From Clostridia bacterium (lineage in GTDB: Bacteria; Bacillota; Clostridia; Oscillospirales; Butyricicoccaceae), in contig JAFYNW010000166.1 of NCBI GenBank assembly GCA_017547995.1, positions 1-15,764 on the forward strand: a stretch of 15,764 bases of DNA, read 5' to 3'. The notes under the pieces were generated by a model. It made no database searches. It was not told where the DNA came from and was given only the letters and a program-made list of their open reading frames with translations. This document shows, one piece after another, positions 1-5,989 of this stretch. Within the stretch, counting starts at the first letter, position 1, and each line of letters begins with the position of its first letter. Both the position numbers and the translations under genes were made by a program.

Positions 1-477
1 CTCACCTACAGTTACATTATTTGCATCGGAGCTAAGTGTACCACTCAGTTCAAGCTTTGCTGTATTGGATGGTGCCGCAGAAAATGATGTGCCTTCTGCT
101 GTAGCAAGTTCAAAACTTGATTTATCAAGTGTACCGATTACAGAAGTATAATTATCGTTTGTTGTATATGTGACGTTGACGTTCACAGCAGCATTGGAAT
201 GATTTGTTACAGTAATCGTATCTGCACCATTCTCACATGTCCAATTAGCTTCAGCCACATTCTTATAAGTATGTGTTTCTGGATCCCAAGTGCCGGTGCT
301 TGCAGCATTATACGTATATTCGAGGCTGCCCCAAGTAATATCTATGCTGTAAATTGTTCCACTGTTGATACCTTCATTATACGAGGCAGTTACTTGTTTT
401 TGTTTAGATTCTTCTGCCATAGCTGTCATCGTAAATAACATTGCCAATGTAAGTGTAATCGCTAAAATCTTCTTCAT
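1..477 (-). CDS. Secreted protein of unknown function (3' end outside window)
   Basis: The frame stays open from an ATG at 477 to the window edge (159 codons), so the C-terminus is missing. A strong Shine-Dalgarno site, GGAGG at 485-489, lies about 7 bases upstream. The N-terminus is a classic Sec signal peptide: MKK, a hydrophobic stretch, then a likely cleavage after residue 21 (AMA before EES). The mature part is rich in Thr, Ser, Asn and Val and looks like an extracellular all-beta domain. It has a WGSLEY segment, a TWDPETHTY segment, and alternating hydrophobic strands such as DTITVTN and VNVNVTYTT. I have a general impression that similar W-G-S-x-E-Y / W-D-P-E-T-H segments occur in small exported Firmicutes proteins, but I cannot name a family. 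It starts 12 bases after the stop of the membrane-anchored protein gene at 490-1005, so the two are probably co-transcribed. Surface display or matrix function is inference only. Confidence 0.8.
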   Translation of the reverse strand, partial: MKKILAITLTLAMLFTMTAMAEESKQKQVTASYNEGINSGTIYSIDITWGSLEYTYNAASTGTWDPETHTYKNVAEANWTCENGADTITVTNHSNAAVNVNVTYTTNDNYTSVIGTLDKSSFELATAEGTSFSAAPSNTAKLELSGTLSSDANNVTVGE

Positions 478-489
478 GAGTAAGCCTCC

Positions 490-1005
490 TTAGTTAACTT
501 TAACATTAATTGGTATTTCTGTATTGAGAACGGCTTTTTCTCCACTTTCAATATCATAATAATGAACAACAAACTTTCCATCATAACTACCTTTGGAGAG
601 AATTTTGGCAGCATTGTCAGTAAGTTCGACCTCGCTCATTTTATTCCCCGGCGAGATAGTACCCGACTGGGCTATAAGATTATCACGGATAATTATCTGC
701 AGAACAACATCGTGTGTTGAACGCTGAGGATTTGCAAAATAAAGGTCGACCGTTTTGTCTGCAAGATTGATGGAAACATCCTTTGAAAAGGTCAGGCTTA
801 CTGCCCCGCCATTTTCAGGAGCTTCATTTTTCTTATCTGCGTCATCTTCGATCTTTTCAACGTTGCTTTCCTGTTCAGGAACACGGTCAGGCGCAAGAAT
901 TACGGGAGTTTCTTTGGAACACAATGCCCATACTGCGATACAAACCGAAACGATCGCAATCAGCAATAAAAGTAAAATAAGGCGTTTATTTTTATCTTTT
1001 TTCAT
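490..1005 (-). CDS. Membrane-anchored protein with extracellular beta-rich domain, unknown function
   Basis: A 171-residue protein. It opens with a lysine-rich cytoplasmic tip (residues 1-8) and one strongly hydrophobic segment (about 9-28). An acidic, low-complexity linker (about 40-65, rich in Glu, Asp, Asn and Lys) follows, then a domain of about 105 residues with alternating hydrophobic strands (SINLADKTVDLYFANP, VVLQIIIRD, GKFVVHYYDIESGEKA). The topology is therefore N-in with the domain outside. Cys29 follows the hydrophobic stretch, but Leu rather than Gly, Ala or Ser precedes it, so a lipobox is unlikely. The start at 1005 has a good ribosome site (GGGAGGG at about 1011-1017) and a dedicated promoter upstream. 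It sits 12 bases before the secreted-protein gene, suggesting a two-gene envelope cassette. I do not recognise an experimentally characterised family; a chaperone, anchor or sortable-fibre role cannot be decided from sequence. Confidence 0.85.
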   Translation of the reverse strand: MKKDKNKRLILLLLLIAIVSVCIAVWALCSKETPVILAPDRVPEQESNVEKIEDDADKKNEAPENGGAVSLTFSKDVSINLADKTVDLYFANPQRSTHDVVLQIIIRDNLIAQSGTISPGNKMSEVELTDNAAKILSKGSYDGKFVVHYYDIESGEKAVLNTEIPINVKVN

Positions 1006-1036
1006 AGCTACCCTCCCAAACTGTATTTATATAATA

Positions 1037-1065
1037 ATTATAAATAATCGATAGCTATAAATCAA
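1037..1065 (-). promoter_or_regulatory. Sigma-A-type promoter of the envelope cassette
   Basis: On the minus strand, TTGATT (1065-1060) and a perfect TATAAT (1042-1037) are separated by exactly 17 bases. The predicted start of transcription is near 1030, about 25 bases before the ATG at 1005. The promoter lies just beyond the terminator of the methyltransferase gene, so the cassette is an independent transcription unit. Confidence 0.75.
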
Positions 1066-1087
1066 TACATTTTTGACAAATTCTGAC

Positions 1088-1117
1088 AAAAAATGCCCAC
1101 TCATATAGAGTGGGCAT
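1088..1117 (-). terminator. Intrinsic terminator after the rRNA methyltransferase gene
   Basis: A perfect 10-bp stem pairs ATGCCCACTC (1093-1102) with GAGTGGGCAT (1108-1117) around a 5-base loop. On the minus strand it is followed by six T residues (1093-1088, the first inside the stem). It begins 8 bases after the stop codon at 1126-1128 and ends the transcript coming from the methyltransferase gene. Confidence 0.92.
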
Positions 1118-1125
1118 AGATTTAA

Positions 1126-2238
1126 TTATTTGAAGTACATAAAGAGATTACACTTAATCATACCGTTGTAAAGCTTTCTCTTCTTGTCAGCCTTTTTACC
1201 GAAATAATCTTCAAACTTTTCATCAGAAGAAATAATATATTTCTTAAGCTCAGGAGCCTTTTTGATAGCATAGCCAAAGCTTTCGTAAATATCACGTGCT
1301 TCTTCGAGTTCGAGGAGTCTTTCGCCGTATGGTGGATTACTGATAAGTGTACCTGTCATGCCTGTATAGTCAATTGCAGTAGCATCTTTTCTGCTTACTT
1401 CAATAAGACCTTCGAGGCCTGCGCGCTTGATATTTTCGTTACAGAGACGAACTGATTCGGAGGAAATATCGGATGCGTAAATAGGCATCTTTACGCGGTT
1501 TTCCTTCGCGATAGCTGCTTCCTTCTGTTCCTTGAATACAGATGTATCAAAGAAAGACCAGTTTTCTGCATCAAAGCTTCTTCTTGCGCCAGGAGCGATA
1601 TTCATAGCAGCCATAGCTGCTTCGATGACAATTGTACCAGAGCCGCAGAAAACGTCATAGAATGGCTCTCTGCCTCTGTAACGTGCAACCTTAACCATAG
1701 ATGCTGCGAGAGTTTCTCTGATAGGAGCTTCATTCATAGCAAGACGATAGCCGCGCTTGTAAAGCGGTGTGCCTGTCGTATCAATGAACACGTGGCAAAG
1801 GTCATTCATAAGTGAGAACTGAATCTGCATCTTAGCACCTGTTTCCGTGAGGAAATTAGTGCCAAGCTTAGCTTTGAGCTTTTCAACGATAGCCTTTTTA
1901 GTGATACTCTGACAGTCACGAACACTGAAAAGCTTGGAATGGATGGAGTAACCCTTTACAGGGAAAGCATTTGTTTTGCCGATAAACTTTTCCCAAGGCA
2001 ATGCCTTTACACCTTCGAAAAGCATATCAAACGTTGTAGCTCTGAACTTGCCTACTACGAGGAGAACTCTTTCACCGCAACGAAGATTTACGTTAGCACG
2101 TGCGCATTCGGACATATCACCGTCAAAGAATACTCTGCCGTTTTCAGCAACAACGTTTTCGAACTTATTGAACTTAAGCTCGTCTGCAACAAGTCCTTCT
2201 ACGCCCATAAGGCAAGGGACACAAAAAGTATATTTCAT
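1126..2238 (-). CDS. rlmL: THUMP-domain class I SAM-dependent RNA methyltransferase (RlmL/YpsC type)
   Basis: A 370-residue protein of the family that methylates N2 of guanine in 23S rRNA (E. coli RlmL N-terminal half, B. subtilis YpsC). Residues about 1-155 form the ferredoxin-like plus THUMP RNA-binding region. From about 160 the UPF0020-type Rossmann methyltransferase follows. The SAM-binding motif DVFCGSG is at 195-201, the acidic turn ASDISSESV is near 255-263, and the catalytic NPPYGERL is at 301-308; N-P-P-Y is the signature of amino-group N-methyltransferases. The length is normal for the stand-alone Firmicutes form, without the RlmK half found in E. coli. The ATG at 2238 has an AGGAAG ribosome site. 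It is the last gene of the group amidohydrolase-fumA-hpf-methyltransferase and is followed by a strong terminator. The exact target nucleotide is inferred from the family. Confidence 0.93.
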   Translation of the reverse strand: MKYTFCVPCLMGVEGLVADELKFNKFENVVAENGRVFFDGDMSECARANVNLRCGERVLLVVGKFRATTFDMLFEGVKALPWEKFIGKTNAFPVKGYSIHSKLFSVRDCQSITKKAIVEKLKAKLGTNFLTETGAKMQIQFSLMNDLCHVFIDTTGTPLYKRGYRLAMNEAPIRETLAASMVKVARYRGREPFYDVFCGSGTIVIEAAMAAMNIAPGARRSFDAENWSFFDTSVFKEQKEAAIAKENRVKMPIYASDISSESVRLCNENIKRAGLEGLIEVSRKDATAIDYTGMTGTLISNPPYGERLLELEEARDIYESFGYAIKKAPELKKYIISSDEKFEDYFGKKADKKRKLYNGMIKCNLFMYFK

Positions 2239-2261
2239 AAAACTTCCTTTATTTACAAACT

Positions 2262-2285
2262 TCAGGGCGGAAATATCCGCCCTGA
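2262..2285 (-). other. GC-rich hairpin between hpf and the methyltransferase gene
   Basis: A perfect 10-bp inverted repeat, TCAGGGCGGA (2262-2271) and TCCGCCCTGA (2276-2285), with a 4-base loop. It lies 6 bases after the hpf stop codon. On the minus strand it is followed only by AGTTTGTAAAT, not a real T tract, so it is a weak terminator at best. It could reduce transcription into the methyltransferase gene or protect the 3' end of hpf mRNA. Confidence 0.6.
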
Positions 2286-2291
2286 GAAAAT

Positions 2292-2813
2292 TTATTTACC
2301 AACAATAAGACCAAAACCGCCGTTGTCTCTCTTATAAACGATACAATATTTTTCGTTTTCTTCAGAATTTTTGAAGAAGAAAAATTCGTGGTTGAGAAGC
2401 TCCATCTGAAGAATAGCATCTTCGACTGTCATAGGCTTAAGATCGAATTCCTTCACCTTGACAACAGATGAGATTTCTTCTGCCTCGATATTGCCGAGAT
2501 ATTCAGCTTCGAAGGCGCCGTTTCTGAGTTTCTTTTCAAGCTTAGTCTTATTCTTCTGAATCTGCTTTTCTATGCTATCAATTGCTCCGTCAATCGACTT
2601 GTACATATCATTTGAACTTTCCTGTGCTCTGAAATAGTAGCCGGCATGCTTTACTGTGATTTCAGCAATATGTCTGCCACGTTCAATCTGGAAAGTTACA
2701 TGAGCTGTAGATTCTCTGTCAAAATATCTGTCGAGCTTTTCGCACTTAACTTTAGCGTAATCGTGAAGCTCACCGGATACAGCAACTTTTCTGTCAGCAA
2801 TAGTAATAGTCAT
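2292..2813 (-). CDS. hpf: Long-form ribosome hibernation promoting factor
   Basis: A 173-residue protein that binds the small ribosomal subunit and pairs 70S ribosomes into inactive 100S dimers under slow growth. The N-terminal beta-alpha-beta-beta-beta-alpha domain (about 1-100) opens with MTITIADRK and has the family's basic helix region. After a linker, the long-form C-terminal dimerisation domain (about 120-173) includes KPMTVEDAILQMELLNHEFFFF and ends GGFGLIVGK. I chose the ATG at 2813: GAGAGG lies five bases upstream and the family starts M-x-I-T-I. A TTG at 2834 would add seven residues and has no good site. The gene begins 32 bases after the fumarase alpha stop, an unusual partner, so it is probably in that operon. 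As a stress gene it may also have a promoter inside fumA that I cannot resolve. Confidence 0.93.
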   Translation of the reverse strand: MTITIADRKVAVSGELHDYAKVKCEKLDRYFDRESTAHVTFQIERGRHIAEITVKHAGYYFRAQESSNDMYKSIDGAIDSIEKQIQKNKTKLEKKLRNGAFEAEYLGNIEAEEISSVVKVKEFDLKPMTVEDAILQMELLNHEFFFFKNSEENEKYCIVYKRDNGGFGLIVGK

Positions 2814-2845
2814 AAAAACCTCTCTTTCTGCCAAAACAGAGGAGA

Positions 2846-3688
2846 TTAAAGGATAACCTCACAGTGTCTTGTAACATTACAGCCAATGTTTACAAAGCAA
2901 GGCAAACCAGCGATATGTGTAGGATAGGAAAGAATCTTTACACCGAGGCATGTTACTGTGCCGCCGAAGCCCTGAGGACCGATGCCGAGAGCGTTGATTC
3001 TTTCAAGCATTTCCTGCTGAAGACCTTCATAGAATTCGTTCTTTGCAGGAGCATCAAGCGGAGATACACAAGCCTTCTTAGCGAGAACTGCTGCCATTTC
3101 AGAAGTACCACCGAGGCCAACGCCAACGATGATTGGAGGACATGGCAAGGAGCCAGCCTTTTCAACACATTCAGCAACGAAAGAAACGATATCTTCTCTT
3201 GTAGCTGCTGGTGTGAACATCTTCATAGCACTCATGTTTTCGCTGCCAAAGCCCTTTGGTGCAACTGTGAGCTTGATCTTGTCACCTTCAACCAAAGATG
3301 TGTGAACAACTGCAGGAGTATTATCTTCTGTGTTGACTCTGTCCATTGGGTCTCTTACTACGGAGTAACGGAGATAACCATCCTTATAGCCCTGACGAAC
3401 ACCTTCGTTGATAGCGTCTGTAAAGCTGCCGCCTACGATATGTACGTCCTGACCGATTTCAGCGAAGATAACAACAACGCCTGTATCCTGGCAAATAGCT
3501 ACCTGCTTGTCTCTTGCAAGCTTGGCATTCTGTTGGATCTTATCGAAAACCTCCAAAGCAATAGGAGATTCTTCAACTTTCTTAAACTTTTCTACTGCAG
3601 CGAGAACGTCCTTAGGCATATTGCAGTTTGCATCGATACATGCCTGACGCACTGCAGCAGTAATTTCTGTTACATTTATTTCTCTCAT
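2846..3688 (-). CDS. fumA: Class I (Fe-S) fumarate hydratase alpha subunit
   Basis: A 280-residue protein matching the alpha subunit of the two-subunit oxygen-sensitive fumarases (and the related L-tartrate dehydratase alpha, TtdA), which interconvert fumarate and malate with a [4Fe-4S] cluster. Visible family motifs are CQDTGVVVIF (Cys66), the LPCPPIIVGVGLGGTSE block (Cys183), GPQGFGGTVTCLGV and HIAGLPCFVNIGCNVTRH (Cys270, probable third cluster ligand). Length and both termini are those of a complete alpha subunit. Its ATG at 3688 is 14 bases after the amidohydrolase stop; the ribosome site is weak (AAGG about 12 bases away), suggesting translational coupling. The beta subunit usually follows immediately, but here hpf does, so the partner must be elsewhere. 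Fumarase rather than tartrate dehydratase is the likelier annotation but is not proven. Confidence 0.9.
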   Translation of the reverse strand: MREINVTEITAAVRQACIDANCNMPKDVLAAVEKFKKVEESPIALEVFDKIQQNAKLARDKQVAICQDTGVVVIFAEIGQDVHIVGGSFTDAINEGVRQGYKDGYLRYSVVRDPMDRVNTEDNTPAVVHTSLVEGDKIKLTVAPKGFGSENMSAMKMFTPAATREDIVSFVAECVEKAGSLPCPPIIVGVGLGGTSEMAAVLAKKACVSPLDAPAKNEFYEGLQQEMLERINALGIGPQGFGGTVTCLGVKILSYPTHIAGLPCFVNIGCNVTRHCEVIL

Positions 3689-3702
3689 TGTTTTACCAAA
3701 CC

Positions 3703-4836
3703 TTACTTAATCTTTTTACCGTCAATGAATACAGCCTTTGTCTGTGTAGCGATTTCCATTGGGTTGCCGTCGAAAATTACGATGTCAGCATCCTTACCAA
3801 CCTTGATAGAACCAACGCGTTCATCAATGTTAGCAACCTTAGCTGCATTGATTGTGATAGCCTTAAGAGCTTCCATTTCGTCCATGCCGTTCTTTACAGC
3901 CATCATTGCACACACAGGAAGTGTTTCGATAGCAAGAACCGGGTGGTCAGTTGTGATAGCCATTGTAAGACCGTATCTCTGAACTTCGCCGTAGGAAGCG
4001 AATGTCTTGTTCTTTGTTTCAGGCTTTGTGGAAACGCCAAGTGTTGGGCCCATGCAGAATTCAACGTTGTTCTTCTTGAGCTGTTCCTTAACGAGAACTG
4101 CATCAGATGTGTGAATCATATTGAACTTGATGCCGAATTCCTTAGCGATTCTCATAGCTGTGAGAATATCGTCAGCACGATGTGCGTGCATGTGAGCAGG
4201 AATTTCACCCTTGAGAACAGGAATCATAGCTTCGAGCTTCATATCGAATACGTCGTCGCCCTTTTCCTTCTTTCTGAGGTACTGCTGTGTCTTGAAGAGA
4301 GCTTCTCTGAGAATAGCAGCTGTAGCCATTCTTGTTGCAGGAGACTTCTTCATTCTCTGGAAGTAGCCCTTTGGATTTTCACCGAAAGCCATCTTCATAG
4401 CTGCAGGAGCCTTGATTACCATTTCATCAGGGTCTGTGCCGTAGAGCTTGATAGCGCAGAGCTGACCGCCGATAACGTTGCCGGAGCCAGGGCCTGTACA
4501 TGCGGATGTGATACCAGCATTTACAGCAAGCTTGAATGCCTTGTCATATGGGTAAATCGCATCGATACCTCTGAGATGAGGTGTCCATGGGTCTGTGGAT
4601 TCGTTAGTGTCGTTGCCTTCCCATCTGATGGATTCTTCGGAAACACCGATGTGGCAGTGACATTCAATAAAGCCAGGAGTGATATAGCCGCCTTCTGCAT
4701 CGATTACTTCACCATTGTATTCTGGAGCAGCAGATGCATCACCAAAAGCTGTGATTTTACCATTTTCAAAATCTACGTAGCCGTTTTCGAAAACTTCACC
4801 TTCCATAGTGAGAAGCTTACCATTAATAATTCTCAT
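3703..4836 (-). CDS. Metal-dependent amidohydrolase, imidazolonepropionase-like
   Basis: A 377-residue amidohydrolase-superfamily enzyme that hydrolyses an unknown amide or ring substrate, probably in the cytoplasm (no signal peptide). The N-terminal beta-sandwich (about 1-50) leads into the metal-binding H-C-H (His60, His62) after GFIE. Further candidate metal or catalytic residues are His215/His217/His219 in PAHMHAHRADD, His242 in IHTSD and Asp297-His298 in TTDHP. The C-terminal strand region (VGSIKVGKDADIVIFDG) closes the sandwich. The overall pattern matches the HutI-like amidohydrolases common in Clostridia, whose true substrates are mostly unknown. No other histidine-degradation gene is nearby, so a HutI role is not supported. 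The ATG at 4836 has a strong AAGGAGG site six bases upstream. It heads the group with fumA and hpf. The second amidohydrolase in the window (8977-10284) belongs to a different subfamily. Confidence 0.85.
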   Translation of the reverse strand: MRIINGKLLTMEGEVFENGYVDFENGKITAFGDASAAPEYNGEVIDAEGGYITPGFIECHCHIGVSEESIRWEGNDTNESTDPWTPHLRGIDAIYPYDKAFKLAVNAGITSACTGPGSGNVIGGQLCAIKLYGTDPDEMVIKAPAAMKMAFGENPKGYFQRMKKSPATRMATAAILREALFKTQQYLRKKEKGDDVFDMKLEAMIPVLKGEIPAHMHAHRADDILTAMRIAKEFGIKFNMIHTSDAVLVKEQLKKNNVEFCMGPTLGVSTKPETKNKTFASYGEVQRYGLTMAITTDHPVLAIETLPVCAMMAVKNGMDEMEALKAITINAAKVANIDERVGSIKVGKDADIVIFDGNPMEIATQTKAVFIDGKKIK

Positions 4837-4885
4837 ATTTTCCTCCTTAAAACTATATAAAAAATTTATATTTTTAACATAAAAT

Positions 4886-4915
4886 TTGACACGTTTTTCA
4901 GCGAGTATGTATTAT
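4886..4915 (+). promoter_or_regulatory. Plus-strand promoter of the candidate small RNA
   Basis: A consensus -35, TTGACA (4886-4891), is followed after 18 bases by TATTAT (4910-4915). A perfect TATAAT also lies at 4913-4918, but at a 21-base spacing. Transcription would start around 4921 and run rightwards, where there is no plus-strand protein gene. Confidence 0.6.
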
Positions 4916-4939
4916 AATCAGGTTGTAGTGAATGGCCAA
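4911..4939 (-). promoter_or_regulatory. Possible minus-strand promoter of the amidohydrolase operon
   Basis: Read on the minus strand, TTGGCC (4939-4934) and TATAAT (4916-4911) are 17 bases apart and point toward the amidohydrolase ATG at 4836. The -10 overlaps the -10 region of the opposite promoter because ATTATAAT is nearly palindromic. The -35 matches only its first three bases. A second minus-strand option (GTGTCA, 16 bases, TATAAA) lies closer to the gene, so the assignment is tentative. Confidence 0.4.
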
Positions 4940-5006
4940 AACCGTTCATATCTTTATCCCCACAACCCTATTTCGGGCGTCTGCTTATGCAGGCGCTTCT
5001 TTTTTT
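4920..5006 (+). ncRNA. Candidate small regulatory RNA of about 85 nt
   Basis: The unit has its own promoter, a structured body and its own terminator. GGTTGT (4921-4926) pairs with ACAACC (4962-4967). Inside it, TGAATGG (4929-4935) pairs with CCGTTCA (4942-4948) through one T-G wobble around a CCAAAA loop. Between the two 3' arms lies a 13-base single-stranded C/U-rich stretch (4949-4961) ending in TCCCC. The terminator stem also contains one T-G wobble. On the opposite strand both wobbles become A-C mismatches, which argues that the plus strand is the functional RNA. Exposed C-rich segments in Gram-positive sRNAs often bind the G-rich Shine-Dalgarno region of target mRNAs; that role here is inference. 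The sequence matches no RNA family I can recall (not SRP, 6S, T-box or a common riboswitch). Confidence 0.6.
4975..5006 (+). terminator. Intrinsic terminator of the small RNA (plus strand)
   Basis: GCGTCTGC (4977-4984) pairs with GCAGGCGC (4989-4996), with one wobble, around a TTAT loop, followed by TTCTTTTTTT (4997-5006). The T tract is on the plus strand only; the minus strand has no T tract after the hairpin, so it would not terminate divIC. The tract overlaps the divIC stop codon at 5005-5007. Confidence 0.8.
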
Positions 5007-5286
5007 AGTCTGTAATATTTACAAATACCTTTTCGCCCGGTGAAATATATCCGAGCTTATCACGGGCGATTTTTGCAATATATTCCGGATCGTCCGAGTT
5101 TTCGATTATAGATTCTATCTCAGCATTTTTAAGTTGCTGTTCTTCAACTGCCGAACGAAGCTCTGCACCCTCTGCCTTTTTGTCTTTGATCTGCAATTGA
5201 AGTGAAACGATAGTATAAACGGCGTAAACCGCAAAAACAAGAACACCCAATTTCAGGAACAAACCCGAGCCTCTGTTTTTATTCAT
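5005..5286 (-). CDS. divIC: Septum formation initiator family protein DivIC/FtsB
   Basis: A 93-residue bitopic membrane protein of the divisome. A short basic cytoplasmic tail (MNKNRGSG) precedes one membrane segment (about 9-28). An extracytoplasmic coiled coil follows (about 29-60, rich in Glu, Lys and Gln), then the conserved C-terminal DPEYIAKIARDKLGYISPGEKVF motif of the DivIC/FtsB family. With FtsL and FtsQ/DivIB it forms the complex that activates septal peptidoglycan synthesis. The length is typical. The ATG at 5286 has a GGAGG site. It follows yabQ, the same order as in Bacillus, but is separated by 105 bases that contain its own promoter, as expected for a gene needed in vegetative growth next to spore genes. 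Confidence 0.93.
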   Translation of the reverse strand: MNKNRGSGLFLKLGVLVFAVYAVYTIVSLQLQIKDKKAEGAELRSAVEEQQLKNAEIESIIENSDDPEYIAKIARDKLGYISPGEKVFVNITD

Positions 5287-5332
5287 TGTACCTCCGATTC
5301 AAAATAACAAAAGAAAATTATCTTATAATTCT

Positions 5333-5360
5333 ATTGTATACTATTTTTCAAAAAAGTCAA
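5333..5360 (-). promoter_or_regulatory. Promoter of divIC
   Basis: On the minus strand TTGACT (5360-5355) is followed after 16 bases by TACAAT (5338-5333), about 45 bases before the divIC ATG. It would allow vegetative divIC expression independent of the spore genes upstream. No convincing terminator follows yabQ in the same gap. Confidence 0.6.
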
Positions 5361-5391
5361 TTTATAATTTTGTTTTTAACTGTAATTATGA

Positions 5392-5676
5392 CTATTTTTT
5401 GCTGTTTTTGTTCGTCATATTTCTTATGAGCCACACTCCGACGATAAAAAACAATATCTGGTATAAGCTTATCCGTCCTTTACAGACTGTAAGCACAAAC
5501 AGAAAATACAGCGCAGAACAAATAATGCTCATCAGAAAATCGAGCACAAACCTGCTTACGCCATGCCTTAGCCATCTGTATGCATAATTGTGAAGTAAAA
5601 ATATAATTCCGCATACGCAGCCGAACAAGGATGAATACAGTAAAATATTGACTTGCTCAAAAATTGTAAAGCTCAT
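5392..5676 (-). CDS. yabQ: Spore cortex biosynthesis membrane protein YabQ
   Basis: A 94-residue integral membrane protein with about three hydrophobic segments (roughly 5-28, 44-64 and 68-85) and a basic tail ending NKNSKK. The pattern (an early GxxxGxxF-like membrane helix, a central loop with RWLRHGVSRF, then two more helices) and its position directly after yabP identify it as YabQ. In Bacillus YabQ sits in the outer forespore membrane and is required for cortex formation. It is shorter than the Bacillus protein but of a size I would accept for Clostridia. Its ATG overlaps the yabP stop by one base (TGATG), so the two are translationally coupled. Identification rests mainly on synteny, with modest sequence similarity. 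Confidence 0.85.
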   Translation of the reverse strand: MSFTIFEQVNILLYSSLFGCVCGIIFLLHNYAYRWLRHGVSRFVLDFLMSIICSALYFLFVLTVCKGRISLYQILFFIVGVWLIRNMTNKNSKK

Positions 5677-5957
5677 CAGAAAATCTTCGACCAGAAGCTT
5701 TCGTGACGAATGTCTTTTTCGTTGTATTCAATGCATAGAATACAGCCTTCGATGACTATTTCACCCGATTCGACAGACAACTTTTCCACTCTCAGATCTT
5801 CCCCGCAGACTGACATACTACCACCGGACGTAACCAGAATGACCTCATTTTCATCGAAACTTCTGACGTCATAAACACCTGTGATGCTTATTTTTTCCTT
5901 ATTTTCGATGATGACGTTATGAGGCATATTGGGACTTTTAGACAGTTCACTTTTCAT
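5676..5957 (-). CDS. yabP: Sporulation protein YabP
   Basis: A 93-residue soluble protein with the YabP fold. It contains HNVIIENKEKISITGVYDVRSFDENEVILVT at about 13-43, then GEDLRVEKLSVESGEIVIEGCI; this strand-rich pattern is diagnostic for YabP/YqfC-type spore morphogenetic proteins. In Bacillus YabP is made in the mother cell and is needed for spore-coat and cortex assembly. The ATG at 5957 has an AAGGAT site about seven bases upstream. It overlaps yabQ and follows rqcP after a 57-base gap that may hold a sporulation promoter. Confidence 0.92.
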   Translation of the reverse strand: MKSELSKSPNMPHNVIIENKEKISITGVYDVRSFDENEVILVTSGGSMSVCGEDLRVEKLSVESGEIVIEGCILCIEYNEKDIRHESFWSKIF

Positions 5958-5989
5958 AATAATATCCTTTCACATATAATTTCAGTAAA

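Noticed and set aside
2814..2834. TTG start for hpf adding seven residues
   Set aside because: The ATG at 2813 has the better ribosome site and gives the family's usual N-terminus; the extension has no support.
2864..4860. Long plus-strand open frames (2864-3982, 372 codons; 3688-4860, 390 codons)
   Set aside because: They are antisense to fumA and the amidohydrolase gene, which have clear family motifs and good ribosome sites. Their translations are Cys-, His- and Ser-rich with no recognisable domain, as expected for the mirror of a coding frame.
4954..4964. TTATCCCCACA, resembling a DnaA box (TTATCCACA)
   Set aside because: It has two extra C bases, is single, and no dnaA, dnaN or origin features are nearby. 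It is better explained as part of the small RNA body.
4837..5004. Riboswitch leader of the amidohydrolase operon
   Set aside because: The stems fold worse on the minus strand and I recognise no riboswitch consensus; the promoter and terminator point to a plus-strand RNA instead.
4975..5006. Terminator for divIC on the minus strand
   Set aside because: After the hairpin the minus strand reads CCGAAATAGGG with no T tract, and the wobble pair becomes a mismatch. The T tract serves plus-strand transcription only.
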